Source: Staphylotrichum longicolle
Taxonomy: Eukaryota; Ascomycota; Sordariomycetes; Sordariales; Chaetomiaceae
Direction: 5' to 3'
Assembly: GCA_019096155.1 (NCBI GenBank)
Contig: JAHCVI010000006.1
Span: forward strand, 1,736,001 to 1,800,000
Length of the DNA stretch: 64,000 bases
Below are positions 11,099-20,503 of this stretch, in pieces; positions within the stretch are counted from its first letter, which is position 1, and each line of letters begins with the position of its first letter. The notes under the pieces are model-generated. The model searched no databases. It was not told where the DNA came from and was given only the letters and a program-made list of their open reading frames with translations. The position numbers and the translations under genes are program-made.

Positions 11099-12496
11099 AT
11101 GCGCATGGACATGGGGACCAGTCATTCCTGGGCGCGCAACGCCCTGCGCGCCTTGTCCGTCAACCGCTCGCGGCCGGTTTCCGCGAGGTTTTGGATCATC
11201 AGTTTGGCCAGCATCTTTGTCATTGCATTGCTTTTGGCGGGCCATTCGCATTCTTTCCTTCCATCGTCTTGGACAAAAGAGCATTCCTATCCGCCCTCTA
11301 CGCAACCTCCAACGCCGCCGCCGCCCCAGCCTCCGGGGCAGCCTTCTCCATCGTCTCAAAATGAGACTGCCGTGGAGGATAGGCTGAAAGTCTGGGAACC
11401 TCCAGATATGGATCCCCTCGTCCACGGCATTCTTGCCTCGGATGGCGTCAAGAGGAAGCCTACCTATCCGCTACTTCCCTTCCCGCCTTCGCCCATGACC
11501 ACGCCACCTCGAAAAGACCGCAAGCAGCGTCCGTGGCTGGGAGCTGTCATTTGTTCCGCGAGCGATGTCCAGCGCCGCATGTTGATTCGCTACACCTGGA
11601 TGAAACTCTTCAAGAACGCCCCAATGGACCAGCGATTCGTGATCTTCAAATCCCGGCCCCAATGGACCGACATTGTTCGGCAGGAGAACCGGACGTTTGG
11701 CGACATGATTGTTTTGGACCACCTCCACGAGGACGACTTCACCGCGAACACGGTCAAGACGATTGAGTTTTACCGCTGGCTTGTGGAAAAGAGCCCTCGA
11801 AAGTACGAGTTTGTTTCCAAGATGGACACGGACCTATTTGTCAATGCATACGCAATGTACAAACGCAAGATCCTGCCACGGCTGCGGTCCACCGCCAAGG
11901 GGCTCAAGTCGACTGTCAACCATACAGTCATTGGGCAATTCTACTACGACGACTACCACCACGCCGCGTTTCCGCACGGAGCCATCTACACGGTCACATG
12001 GGACATCGTTGAGCTGCTGCCCAAGCTCCAGGACCAGTTCCACGTCGTCGCGGGCGAGGATGTCACTATGGCCTGGCTGTTGATGAAGGGGAAGCAAAAA
12101 GTCACCATGGCGGTTCTCAACGAAAGCGAAAAATTCGAGTTCGACCACAAGGACATGCGGCCGGGGGAGAAGACGCCCTGGGCGCGAGAAGGCACCGACC
12201 TCACCTCGAGCTGGCACGCTCTGTACGGCTCCGACATCCTCGCCATCCACCAGCTCAAGTACAACGACGACTGGCTCATGGTTTCCCGGGTCTTCGACGA
12301 ACAGGGCATCAAGGAGATGCCGCCTTTTTCCGAGAATCCACCCGAGGATGAGGGCGAGAAGCCTGCATACCCACGGCCCTTTTGGACTCAGATTCCAGAC
12401 GACTATTGGGAGATTGATTATGATGGCACGTTGCTATGCAATGGCGTGTGGAAACTGGAACCCGGCGTTGGGCGGGACATGAAGAAAAGCGAGTAA
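11099..12496 (+). CDS. GT31-like galactosyltransferase, type II Golgi membrane protein
   Basis: An intronless 465-residue frame. The N terminus is cytosolic and basic, then one signal-anchor helix at about residues 31-47 (FWIISLASIFVIALLLAG), then a Pro-rich stem. The lumenal domain has the signature of the beta-1,3-galactosyltransferase (GT31) fold: LGAVICSASDVQRRMLIRYTW, then KYEFVSKMDTDLFVN with a DxD metal/nucleotide-sugar motif at residues 243-245, and a late VVAGEDVTMAWLL (the ED..G-type acidic motif). The expected role is to transfer a hexose from a UDP-sugar to a glycan in the Golgi. Donor and acceptor cannot be read from the sequence. The first ATG is used; a second at codon 3 would change little. 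Confidence 0.85.
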   Translation: MRMDMGTSHSWARNALRALSVNRSRPVSARFWIISLASIFVIALLLAGHSHSFLPSSWTKEHSYPPSTQPPTPPPPQPPGQPSPSSQNETAVEDRLKVWEPPDMDPLVHGILASDGVKRKPTYPLLPFPPSPMTTPPRKDRKQRPWLGAVICSASDVQRRMLIRYTWMKLFKNAPMDQRFVIFKSRPQWTDIVRQENRTFGDMIVLDHLHEDDFTANTVKTIEFYRWLVEKSPRKYEFVSKMDTDLFVNAYAMYKRKILPRLRSTAKGLKSTVNHTVIGQFYYDDYHHAAFPHGAIYTVTWDIVELLPKLQDQFHVVAGEDVTMAWLLMKGKQKVTMAVLNESEKFEFDHKDMRPGEKTPWAREGTDLTSSWHALYGSDILAIHQLKYNDDWLMVSRVFDEQGIKEMPPFSENPPEDEGEKPAYPRPFWTQIPDDYWEIDYDGTLLCNGVWKLEPGVGRDMKKSE

Positions 12497-13169
12497 TGTT
12501 TGTTTGCGTGTAGCTTGTACTATAGTTATATTTGTACTGTGTATGTATACCTTTAGATTCATCCCCACCGGAATTCTAATAATACCGCAAAGCTCGCAAG
12601 CACGCCGCGTCAAACATGGCCACACCCCTTCGTAAATTGTTGGGGACACTGCACGGCGAATTAGATCACCAGGGAGGTAACCTTGCGTTGGCGTGGGTCA
12701 CTACAGTCTGCGTCTTAACTTCCAATCACCGAATCAAGCTCCGGCTCGTTCTGGCTCTCTACTCGATGTCAAAAGAAGATATGCCACTTGATTCAGGTTT
12801 GCTGCCGGATGGCAATGAGGCCGGCCAATCAGAGGGGAAACGTAACATATGTTGCGTGGCTGCAACCCCTGACCTCGCGGCCTGTTGGTGGTAGCTGCGC
12901 TCCCAGCACAATAACCGAGAGCGAGCAGGGCCACGGCGCAGCTGGTATCAGGATCGCAACTGTACGCTGCGGTCTTGGGCAGTTAGTCCAGTCCCAGGCA
13001 CAATGGGCCACCTTCATCACCACCGACTCTGGTTTCAGATGATGCTATTCTTATTGTTTGGTGCCCCCAACGTGACAGGATCCCAACCGCCATTGACCCT
13101 GTTCAAGTGCAACACATTTGACCGGGAGCTCTCGTCCTCACGATCGCGTAACCCAGCGTTGTTTGCACT
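12497..13169. other. Intergenic
   Basis: This is the 3' flank of the glycosyltransferase and the promoter region of the kinase. No gene is seen. Confidence 0.4.
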
Positions 13170-14746
13170 ATGCCGTCACCATCAATCGCCCACCTCAAAG
13201 TTCCCGCTCAAGACACGGAGGACGCTGACGCCGTGTCCATTTCTTCCTCTTTGTATGCAACGTCCTCCCCCGCGATCCGTTTTCTCCTCCCTGGCTTAGG
13301 CGACACGGAAGACCTGGAGAGATACGCGCCGGGCGGTTTGCACCCCGTCAGCCTCGGCGATGTATACGACGAGCGATATCGAGTGGTACACAAACTTGGC
13401 GCAGGCGGCTTCTCCACCGTCTGGCTCGCACGGGACGAGGTGGAACAGAGATGGGTGGCCTTGAAGATTGTCGTTGCTGACCACTCTGCGGCCATCGAGG
13501 CAAAGCATGTGGCCAGCCATCAGGCTGCCTTGCGATGTGGCAGTCGAGAAAGCTCGGGGCTGGCGGTCGAGTATCGTCGCTTCAGCATCGACGGCCCCAA
13601 CGGCCGCCATCTTTGCCTCGTTCTCCCTGTTTTGGGTCCTTCGGGGTCTCAACTGTCTTGCTACCTCATCTCGAGACTCACCCCGCGCCTCGCTCGGAAG
13701 GCTGCTCATCAAGCTGCCCAGGCGCTGGCTAACCTGCACGCCCAAGGTGTATGTCACGGAGGTAAGTAGGCTGCCAGTTATACTCTATTATTCCTCACTC
13801 GCAGTATGCTCAGCGATTAACCCATGGACTAGACGTGACAGCGGCCAACATCGTCTTTGGACTCTCAGACATCGATCAGTATACGGAGGGCCATCTCTTC
13901 AGCCTCTTCGGTACGCCCGAGACAGCTCCCCTTGAAACCGAGTCCGGCGAGGCAGCAGGCCCAGAAGCGCCACCATTCATTGTCAAACCACTCGATTTCC
14001 TGGCTTCCAAGGAGAACATAATTCGCTGGGACGTTCAGCTGCTCGACTTCGACCAGTCCTTTCCCACATCGTCACCGCCTGACGACATGCTCGGCACCCC
14101 ACCCGAGTACTTGGCTCCCGAAGTCGCAGTTGGACAGAACGCCAGCCCAGCAAGCGACGTTTGGGCCCTTGCCTGCTCCATCTTCCGCCTCAGGTCAGGG
14201 CAAGGGCCCTTCGCTGGCATTGAGGTCTCGTCTCCGGGGGACGCGCTCGTGATGATCATCCGAACTCTTGGTGACCTGCCCGACGAGTGGCAGCATACAT
14301 TATTCGACTACCACGGGCGGCCGACGCGAGATGCTGAAAATGGCGCGCTTCTTCCAGAGGTGACATACCGCCGGTCACTCCGGGATCTGGTCTATAACAT
14401 TTACGATAGTCCCGAGAACGGCATAGTTGAGACTGGTAAGGTTCGACCGGATTACCAGGCTTGGGACAAGACCGACAATGTTCCATATCCCCCGTGCTTC
14501 GCCGACATGGCCTGGAAGCCCAAAGCAACAAAGATTGACAACGTCTACCTCCACGGCTACGACGATGATACGGACGAGCTGCTCGAAGCGATGCCCAAGA
14601 TTCCAGAGACCGAGGCGGCCTTGCTCTATGACCTCTTGTCCAGGGTCTTTGTGTACGACCCCGCGAAGCGCATCACGCTCGACGAGATGCTTCGTCATCC
14701 CTGGTTTCACATTGATGACGGCGACAAGCTGCAACATGAGGACTGA
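13170..14746 (+). CDS. SRPK-like protein kinase with altered catalytic motifs
   Basis: Two exons (13170-13761 and 13833-14746; GTAAGT donor) give 501 residues. Kinase landmarks in order are the glycine loop LGAGGFSTVWLARD at residues 76-89, the ATP lysine in WVALKIVV (Lys99), and HGDVTAAN at 196-203 in place of HRDLxxxN. Then come LLDFDQSF, with DFD where DFG is usual (269-271), and TPPEYLAPEV, the APE motif. A C-terminal PAKRITLDEMLRHPWF closes the lobe. A long insert between the catalytic loop and DFx is typical of fungal SRPK-like kinases, which phosphorylate SR-type proteins. HGD and DFD variants occur in this fungal group, so loss of activity should not be assumed. The intron falls inside the HGD codon triplet, and the restored motif supports the splice. 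Confidence 0.88.
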
Positions 14747-15337
14747 GTTGCAATGAGTGGTTGTCACTGTGGCGGGGTTAGGCGAGAACACACGCTGGCG
14801 GTTGTGTAACTGAGAGGTAGTAAATACCGCACACTCCTCCACCTCCACCTCCCGCGTTAAACCTTGACCACCCTCCCGCCCTCTGTCCGCTGCATTTCAC
14901 GGCACAGGTGAGACCATGGCACCTCTTGCTTGTGGGCCTTCTTACACACATAATCACAGCTCAATTTCATATCTTGCATTTTGTTCTTTCTTTTTTTTCT
15001 ATACCGTGCCGTAATCGAGCGCTTGAGCAACTCGCGGTCGGGGCAGAAGTCCTGACCATTGTTATTTGTCAACAGCATCAGGGCGTTGCAGCACTTGAGG
15101 TTGTTGAACTTGGCCTGGGCGACCAATGAACCGAGCTGGTTGTCGTGTGCTCTGTGCACTGAACCAGGGACGGTAACCCTTTTTCTCCAACATATGGCGC
15201 CCCCACGCGCCTGGCATCCAAACTCTGGGGTGCAAGGGTGAGCCCAAAGCCGAGGTGTTTGAGCCTCTCAGTCACGGAGAGCACTTTCGCCCGCTGTAGC
15301 ATAAGTGGTATTGGTATCATGGCAGAATCACAGCTAC
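14747..15337. other. Intergenic between convergent genes
   Basis: It lies between the 3' ends of the kinase (+) and the tyrosinase (-). A 100-codon minus-strand frame at 14857-15159 contains six cysteines but has no signal peptide or recognised motif. I do not call it a gene. Confidence 0.4.
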
Positions 15338-16719
15338 CTATTCATAGGCATAACACAAGACGCCCCGAGTGTCCATAACTTCGCCAACTGTCCGGTTTGG
15401 CGTGATCCCGTAGAGATAGAGCAGATGATCGAGAGTGGTGACATTGCCTGGGTCGCCAACAACCTCCGGTTTCCTGTTATGTCTCTGTGTCAGCACCGCC
15501 CTAACCGTCGATAATCATTCTTTTCCTCGGAATCTCGGCTTACGGAACATCATGCGGGCGGGTCAGATTTGCCGACGGGACCCCATTGGCGCCAGGAGGA
15601 GGGCTGGCAAGAGTCCCTGCGGCGCCAGTAGGTTGTGGCCCAGGAGGACCGCCGCTGAGATCGACAAAGTTGTTTCCTCCAATGTCCTTGTGTCGAGAAT
15701 CAGGATCTATTGCCTGCCAGTCGGCCCACAACTTGTCCAGCCAGGCGTGGTGTAAGAAGAATATCGGGTCTCCGGGGCTAGAGATGGGATTCATCATCTA
15801 TTGGATGTGACAAAACGGATTAGTTTTGTTCTTTCAACATTAGTCCCGGCTGTTCCTCTGACCTGAGCACCGATGCCTCCATGTCCAGCAGTGTGGGGTG
15901 CAGCCTCGATACACGGCCAGAAGTCCGTGAATTGTGTCTGATTCATGCAAGTCTCAACCGCAAACGGCGCTGACATGATGCTGGCATCATCGGTGACCTG
16001 GCGGTCAATGCAGTGGTCGTTGATCTCGTAACCTGGCCCTATGGGGTTGGTGTAGTTTGCAAAGGGCCCATCCCGGATGCAGTTGCTCCGTCCAACGCCA
16101 TCGCCGCCGAAACCTAGGTAGGGGTCCAGGATGATAGAGCTGGAGAAGGCGCCAGCGTCACGTTCCTCGGCCCAGTACCTATGATAATGTAAGCCGCTGA
16201 GACTGATGGGGCCCGTTGAAGACTCCAGGAACTCGAAAATAAAACCGATCTTACGGTTGTGTGCCATTGTAACCGCACTCATCCCGCAGAGCCTGCTCGT
16301 GCGCCCACACGAACAGGCGGTGGAAAGGTAGAAACTGCCCCTACGAAAGAGATCAGTGTCCTTCCCTCCATGGGTCTCCCACGTACGCCATCACCTACAA
16401 CCCAATGTGCAATTTCGGTTTTTAGGGCGTGCGAGGCCTGAAAATCGTCGAACTTGGTCCGGCTACCACGGATGCCGAGGGTCGAAGGCTTGCTCATGAG
16501 ACATAGTTCTGCGTCGATGTATGCCATCTTCTCAGTATTGTTAAACCTATGCCTGTTTCAAAGATAGACATCAGCATGCAGTTTCCCACCCACAGGCTAG
16601 AAAAGACTGCCATACCATGGACGTCGAATCCTTGGGGACGAACATGTTGTATCGGATTGCGCAAACGCCTCGCTCACAACCAGCAGCGTCAATACCGTGG
16701 ACGTCAATATGGACATCAT
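15338..16719 (-). CDS. Secreted tyrosinase (type 3 copper phenol oxidase)
   Basis: Six exons (16719-16616, 16552-16399, 16340-16255, 16178-15863, 15797-15544, 15473-15338) join in frame into 349 residues. A signal peptide (MMSILTSTVLTLLVVSEAFAQ) is followed by CSSPRIRRPWHRFNN, the usual start of short fungal tyrosinases. The CuA site is formed by the histidines in EIAHW, FLPFHRLFVWAHE; the CuB site by HTAGH and IFFLHHAWLDKLW. The last exon encodes a short C terminus (GVLCYAYE) and there is no long C-terminal lid domain, as in small secreted tyrosinases. It should hydroxylate monophenols and/or oxidise catechols to quinones outside the cell. It is transcribed divergently from an extracellular intradiol dioxygenase, whose substrates are also catechols. 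Confidence 0.92.
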
Positions 16720-17448
16720 GGCGCGCAAGGAGAGCTACCCGCAGGCAAGCTTATCGGCAATGAGGACTGGTGACAGGGAAACAGCGAACATCTCAATGGA
16801 ATTCAAGTCTTAACGTAGCTCTAAATACCTGTGATCGATTCACCCAACTTAGACCCCGAGGGATCTGGACACCACATGCAACCGACACCGTAGTTCTGCG
16901 CTGTGTGGTTCTCCCAAAAGCCCCAGGGAGGTGTGGGGGATGGTTCAGATTGAAGCAATCAATACGAGTGTACCCCTTGCGTCGGGATGTGGGAGACGCC
17001 GGCATTGGTCGGCGGCTATATACTCGTATTACGACACGGACGCGTATCCAGTTATTTACGAATAATTACCAGAGGACTGAGCGGAGCCTATTGAAATACC
17101 CGGATCTCTAAATTCTGACTTTCCATTTGACCAACCCTTTTCAACCGTCCACTGATCTCCTTGCGGCTCTCGAGATCCTTGGTTGTTTGGTTCCTCCACA
17201 TCGGAACCAGGATTCAAGGTTGGAAGCTGCAATATGGATGATGGTCAACGGCGGCATCATCTTGTCAATTTGAGCACGACAACAATATGTCGAGACCATA
17301 TGAAATCGACGAAATGTCGAGGATTCACAAGTTAGAGGCAAATATATCTTCAGAACATATCGTCTTGTGCTCTTGAGTCCTTGTCTCCGCGCTTGTCCCC
17401 TTAAACACCAAAGAAACCAGATCCTCGCTCAAAGTGCAAACCAACACC
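16720..17448. promoter_or_regulatory. Shared divergent promoter region, tyrosinase / dioxygenase
   Basis: These 729 bases separate the start codons of two divergently transcribed secreted phenol-modifying enzymes. A TATATAC lies at about 17017. Co-regulation is inferred from the layout; no specific operator can be named. Confidence 0.45.
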
Positions 17449-18855
17449 ATGCATCTCCCCACTTTTCTCTTGACTGCCCTCGTGGCACCCCTAGTTGCGG
17501 GCCATCCGGGCCACGACCACGCTAAGGAGCTGGGTACGAGGCTCGAATTCCTCGCCAACAACAAGAACGACCTCAGTCACTGTGCGGAGAAGATGCGGAC
17601 ACGTGGTCTCTTTGCTGCCAACGCTCAACGTCGGTCCGAGCTCGCTGAGACCATTCTCAAGAAGCGGGGCCTGGAGGGTAAGATGACCTTGAACAGGGGT
17701 AAAAGCTTGGTTAAGGACGACTTTGACTCACACTACACCCAGCGCGAGCCATCTCGGACAGCCACAAGTCCACAGCTAGCTACACGGCCCAGACGGAACT
17801 TTCGACAATTTTTGCAGGGAACAGCTCATGTGTCCTGAGCCCAGAGCAGATTGAGGGCCCGTACTGTGAGCCGGACCAATATTCCCAAGCCCCTGGCACG
17901 GTATCGTTGGATATGTCTGACACCCTTCGTAACTCTCCAGATGTTTCGGGGGAAAGGATCCGCCAAGACGTCACCGAGGACCAGGACGGGGTCCCGTTGG
18001 CGGTCGACATCCAAGTCGTCGACATGGACACATGCGAGCCGATCCCTGGCGCGTACCTTGAGATCTGGCGTACGTTGGAACCCCCCAACACCTCCGCTGC
18101 CCTAGACACGTGCGACAGCAGCTGACTGAATGTTGTATCTCCCCTCAACAGACTGCAACGCCACGGGCGTCTATGGCGGCGTCGTAGCAAGCGGCAACGG
18201 CGTCGGCGACCAGGACAAGGCCAACCTCAACAACACCTGGCTGCGCGGGGTGCAAAAGACGGACGCGCACGGCGCCGTCCAGTTCCACACCATCTTCCCG
18301 GGCCACTACATAGGGCGCACCACCCACATCCACGTGGCGGTGCACCTCAAGGCCGAGCCCCAGGCCAACGGCACCCTGCTGGACACGACCGCCGCGCACG
18401 TGGGGCAGATGTACTTTGACCAGGACCTGATCGCCGCCGTCGAGAAGCAGGCCCCGTACACGGCCAACAAGCAGGCCCTGACCACCAACAGCCAGGACTT
18501 CCTCCTCACCGCGGCGGGCCAGACGTCCGACCCCGTCATGGAGTACGTCGTGCTGGGCAAGGGGGTCGAGGACGGCTTGCTGGCGTGGTTGGGTTTTGGC
18601 GTGAATACCACGCTGGCTCGGGAGATGAGCGCCGCGGCGACCATTTATGAGAGCGGTGGTGTCGCGAACCCAAATGCCGGTATGGGCGGACCCCCGCAGG
18701 GTTTCCCGGGCGGGTTCCCGTCTGGGTTCCCAAGCGGATTCCCATCTGGCTTCCCAACTGGCTTTCCGTCTGGTTTCCCGACTGGAGGTTTCCCGACTGG
18801 TGGCTTCCCCACGGCTCCTCCCTTGCCGACCCAGACTCGGGTGCCTGGAAACTGA
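17449..18855 (+). CDS. Extracellular intradiol ring-cleavage dioxygenase
   Basis: Four exons (17449-17677, 17743-17865, 17941-18069, 18152-18855) give 394 residues. The secretion signal is THLLP-like in character (LPTFLLTALVAPLVAG), followed by HPGHDH, usual in this fungal family. The core reads CVLSPEQIEGPYYVSGE, then VQVVDMDTCEPIPGAYLEIWHCNATGVY and FPGHYIGRTTHIHVAVH. In intradiol dioxygenases the Fe(III) is held by two tyrosines and two histidines; the GPYY, GHY and HIH positions fit those ligands. Each intron is phase-consistent and one exon is only 123 bases. The expected reaction is ring opening of catechol-type aromatics between the hydroxyls. The tail after residue 340 is a Gly-Phe-Pro repeat (separate entry). 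The neighbouring divergent tyrosinase makes or consumes the same class of compounds. Confidence 0.9.
18700..18810 (+). repeat. Tandem GFP(S/T/G) repeat in the dioxygenase tail
   Basis: About eight to nine copies of a 12-15 base unit encode GFPSG/GFPTG-type repeats at the C terminus of the secreted dioxygenase. Codon wobble between copies shows they are not recent exact duplicates. Such Gly/Pro tails may extend into the wall or bind polymers; that is inference. Confidence 0.8.
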
Positions 18856-19679
18856 TTGGTCGACTGGTCCATGCAGGGTTTGGTTGCCCATGTTCTTCGT
18901 TTTTGCGGTGCGCTGTGCGGTTCCTTGGTGCTTCCCTGGCTCGGTTCAGATCAAGCTCGTGAAAGTCTGCTCCTCCCGACCGAATTTTCTCTTCTGTTCT
19001 GGTACCGGTCCCCCCACTGGTTCTGTTTGGCAGCAAACCGAGCTTTCCCTGTGGGATATCGGGGGCTATAAAAAGGCTTGAGTGTATGTATCTCACCCTT
19101 GCGTGTTATATTTGAGGAAAATGAACGTGTGTGAACTTCGACGCCCAATTCAGAAAAAGCTAGAAATTTGGGAACAGAATACTACAACGTTTGACGCACC
19201 AATAACCCCCAGCGTCACGAACTAAACTGCTGTCTCAGCTGTGGATTGCTGTGTCAAGATTCAAGGGTATGTATTTATGATGAGCTGGAAAAGATGAGCA
19301 CGCTGACTCGGGCAAGTACCTAAATATATTACCTAGGTATTTAGCTTGAGATGCTAATCGAGCAGTTCAGGGTGCTCCTGAGTGATTTATAACGGGGCTA
19401 GTAATCAGGAAGAGGGGCTACAAGACAGTTTCAAACCTCAGACTCCCGGAGATATCAGGGCAATATCATCAACAGTGTTCAACTGAGTTCATTTTCTCAA
19501 GGTAAGTCTACAAACAAGAAACGAAGCATTGTGGAGTGAGTAGCACACTCTGGCTCATCATCTTTCCAAAGCGCCTCTCTTTCGGCTCGCGCGAAATCAG
19601 ATTGCAAGGCCGCCTATTGCACACATAATCCACCTATGTTCTTTCCACCAAGACAAATGTGCCGCGATTAGGTCAAGAC
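18856..19679. other. Intergenic between convergent genes
   Basis: It holds the 3' flanks of the dioxygenase and the first xylanase. A palindromic TACCTAGGTA-like stretch occurs near 19330. No gene is seen. Confidence 0.4.
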
Positions 19680-20503
19680 CTAACCTTTGACAGTGTACTT
19701 GGAGTTGCCAGCAGCATTGCCCCATCCCTCCGTCGCCACGACCTGATAGTCGTGCGTACCCAGATTCAGACCAGCCTTCTTCCATGCGGCAAAGTGATTG
19801 GCCATGGTGACGGTGCCGCCCCCCGGCCGCTTGTTGTCGACGCGGTTTGAGATGTACTGCCAGAAGGTCGTGGTGCCCGCGATAGATGGCTGGTTGACCT
19901 GCTGGTGCTTCCAGATCTCGTACGTGCCACCGTCGCTCTTGTAGGTGCCCAGCTTCTGGCCCTGTGCGGATCCAGCGCCGTTGGAGGTCCACTCCTGCAC
20001 GTAGTACTCGACCAGGGGATTCCGGGTCCAGCCGTAGACGGAGACGAGGACGGTGCCCGCGGATCGGGTTGTGCTTCCAGAGAAAGTGATGCTCCTGTTT
20101 GGAAACTCAGGTGTTAAAACCAGTGTCAAGTGTTTTATATACAGCGCAGAAAATGTATAACACCTAGGATTCCCCCAAGGCGGTGCGGGAGTCACTGAGT
20201 TTGGATGTAGGGGGCTACATGTAAAGAGACAGCGTTGAGGTACCTAGACGTTCCCTTTTTCCAACCCCTTCCGACCACAAAATCACCCGCGCCAGAGAAA
20301 TTGACCGAGTAGCCATTGGAAGTTGAAGAGTATTGAACATTGCCGCTGGTCTTGTAATTCTGGTTGTAGTCTTGACGGCGGGTGAGGTTCTGAAGCCCAA
20401 TCTCAAAGTCCGGAAGATCGGGGCCATACGCCTCAGTGGCCGGAGCAGCGATAACCCCAAGAACCACCGAGGCCGCAAGGGCAAGAAGATTGAAGGAAAC
20501 CAT
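19680..20503 (-). CDS. GH11 endo-1,4-beta-xylanase (first copy)
   Basis: Two exons (20503-20244 and 20094-19680) give 224 residues, the normal size for glycoside hydrolase family 11. A signal peptide (LLALAASVVLGVIAAPATEA) and short propeptide ending at RR precede the jelly-roll domain, which starts near YNQNYKTSGNVQYS. The nucleophile glutamate lies in YGWTRNPLVEYYV (Glu116) and the acid/base glutamate in VVATEGW (Glu209). The PSIAGT motif of the thumb loop is present. The intron is rather long at 149 bases but restores GTSRSITFSG exactly as in the family. The product should cut the beta-1,4-xylan backbone outside the cell. There is no carbohydrate-binding module. Confidence 0.95.

Noticed and set aside
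14857..15159. Cysteine-containing 100-codon minus-strand frame
   Set aside because: No signal peptide, start context or family pattern; lies in a convergent 3' flank.
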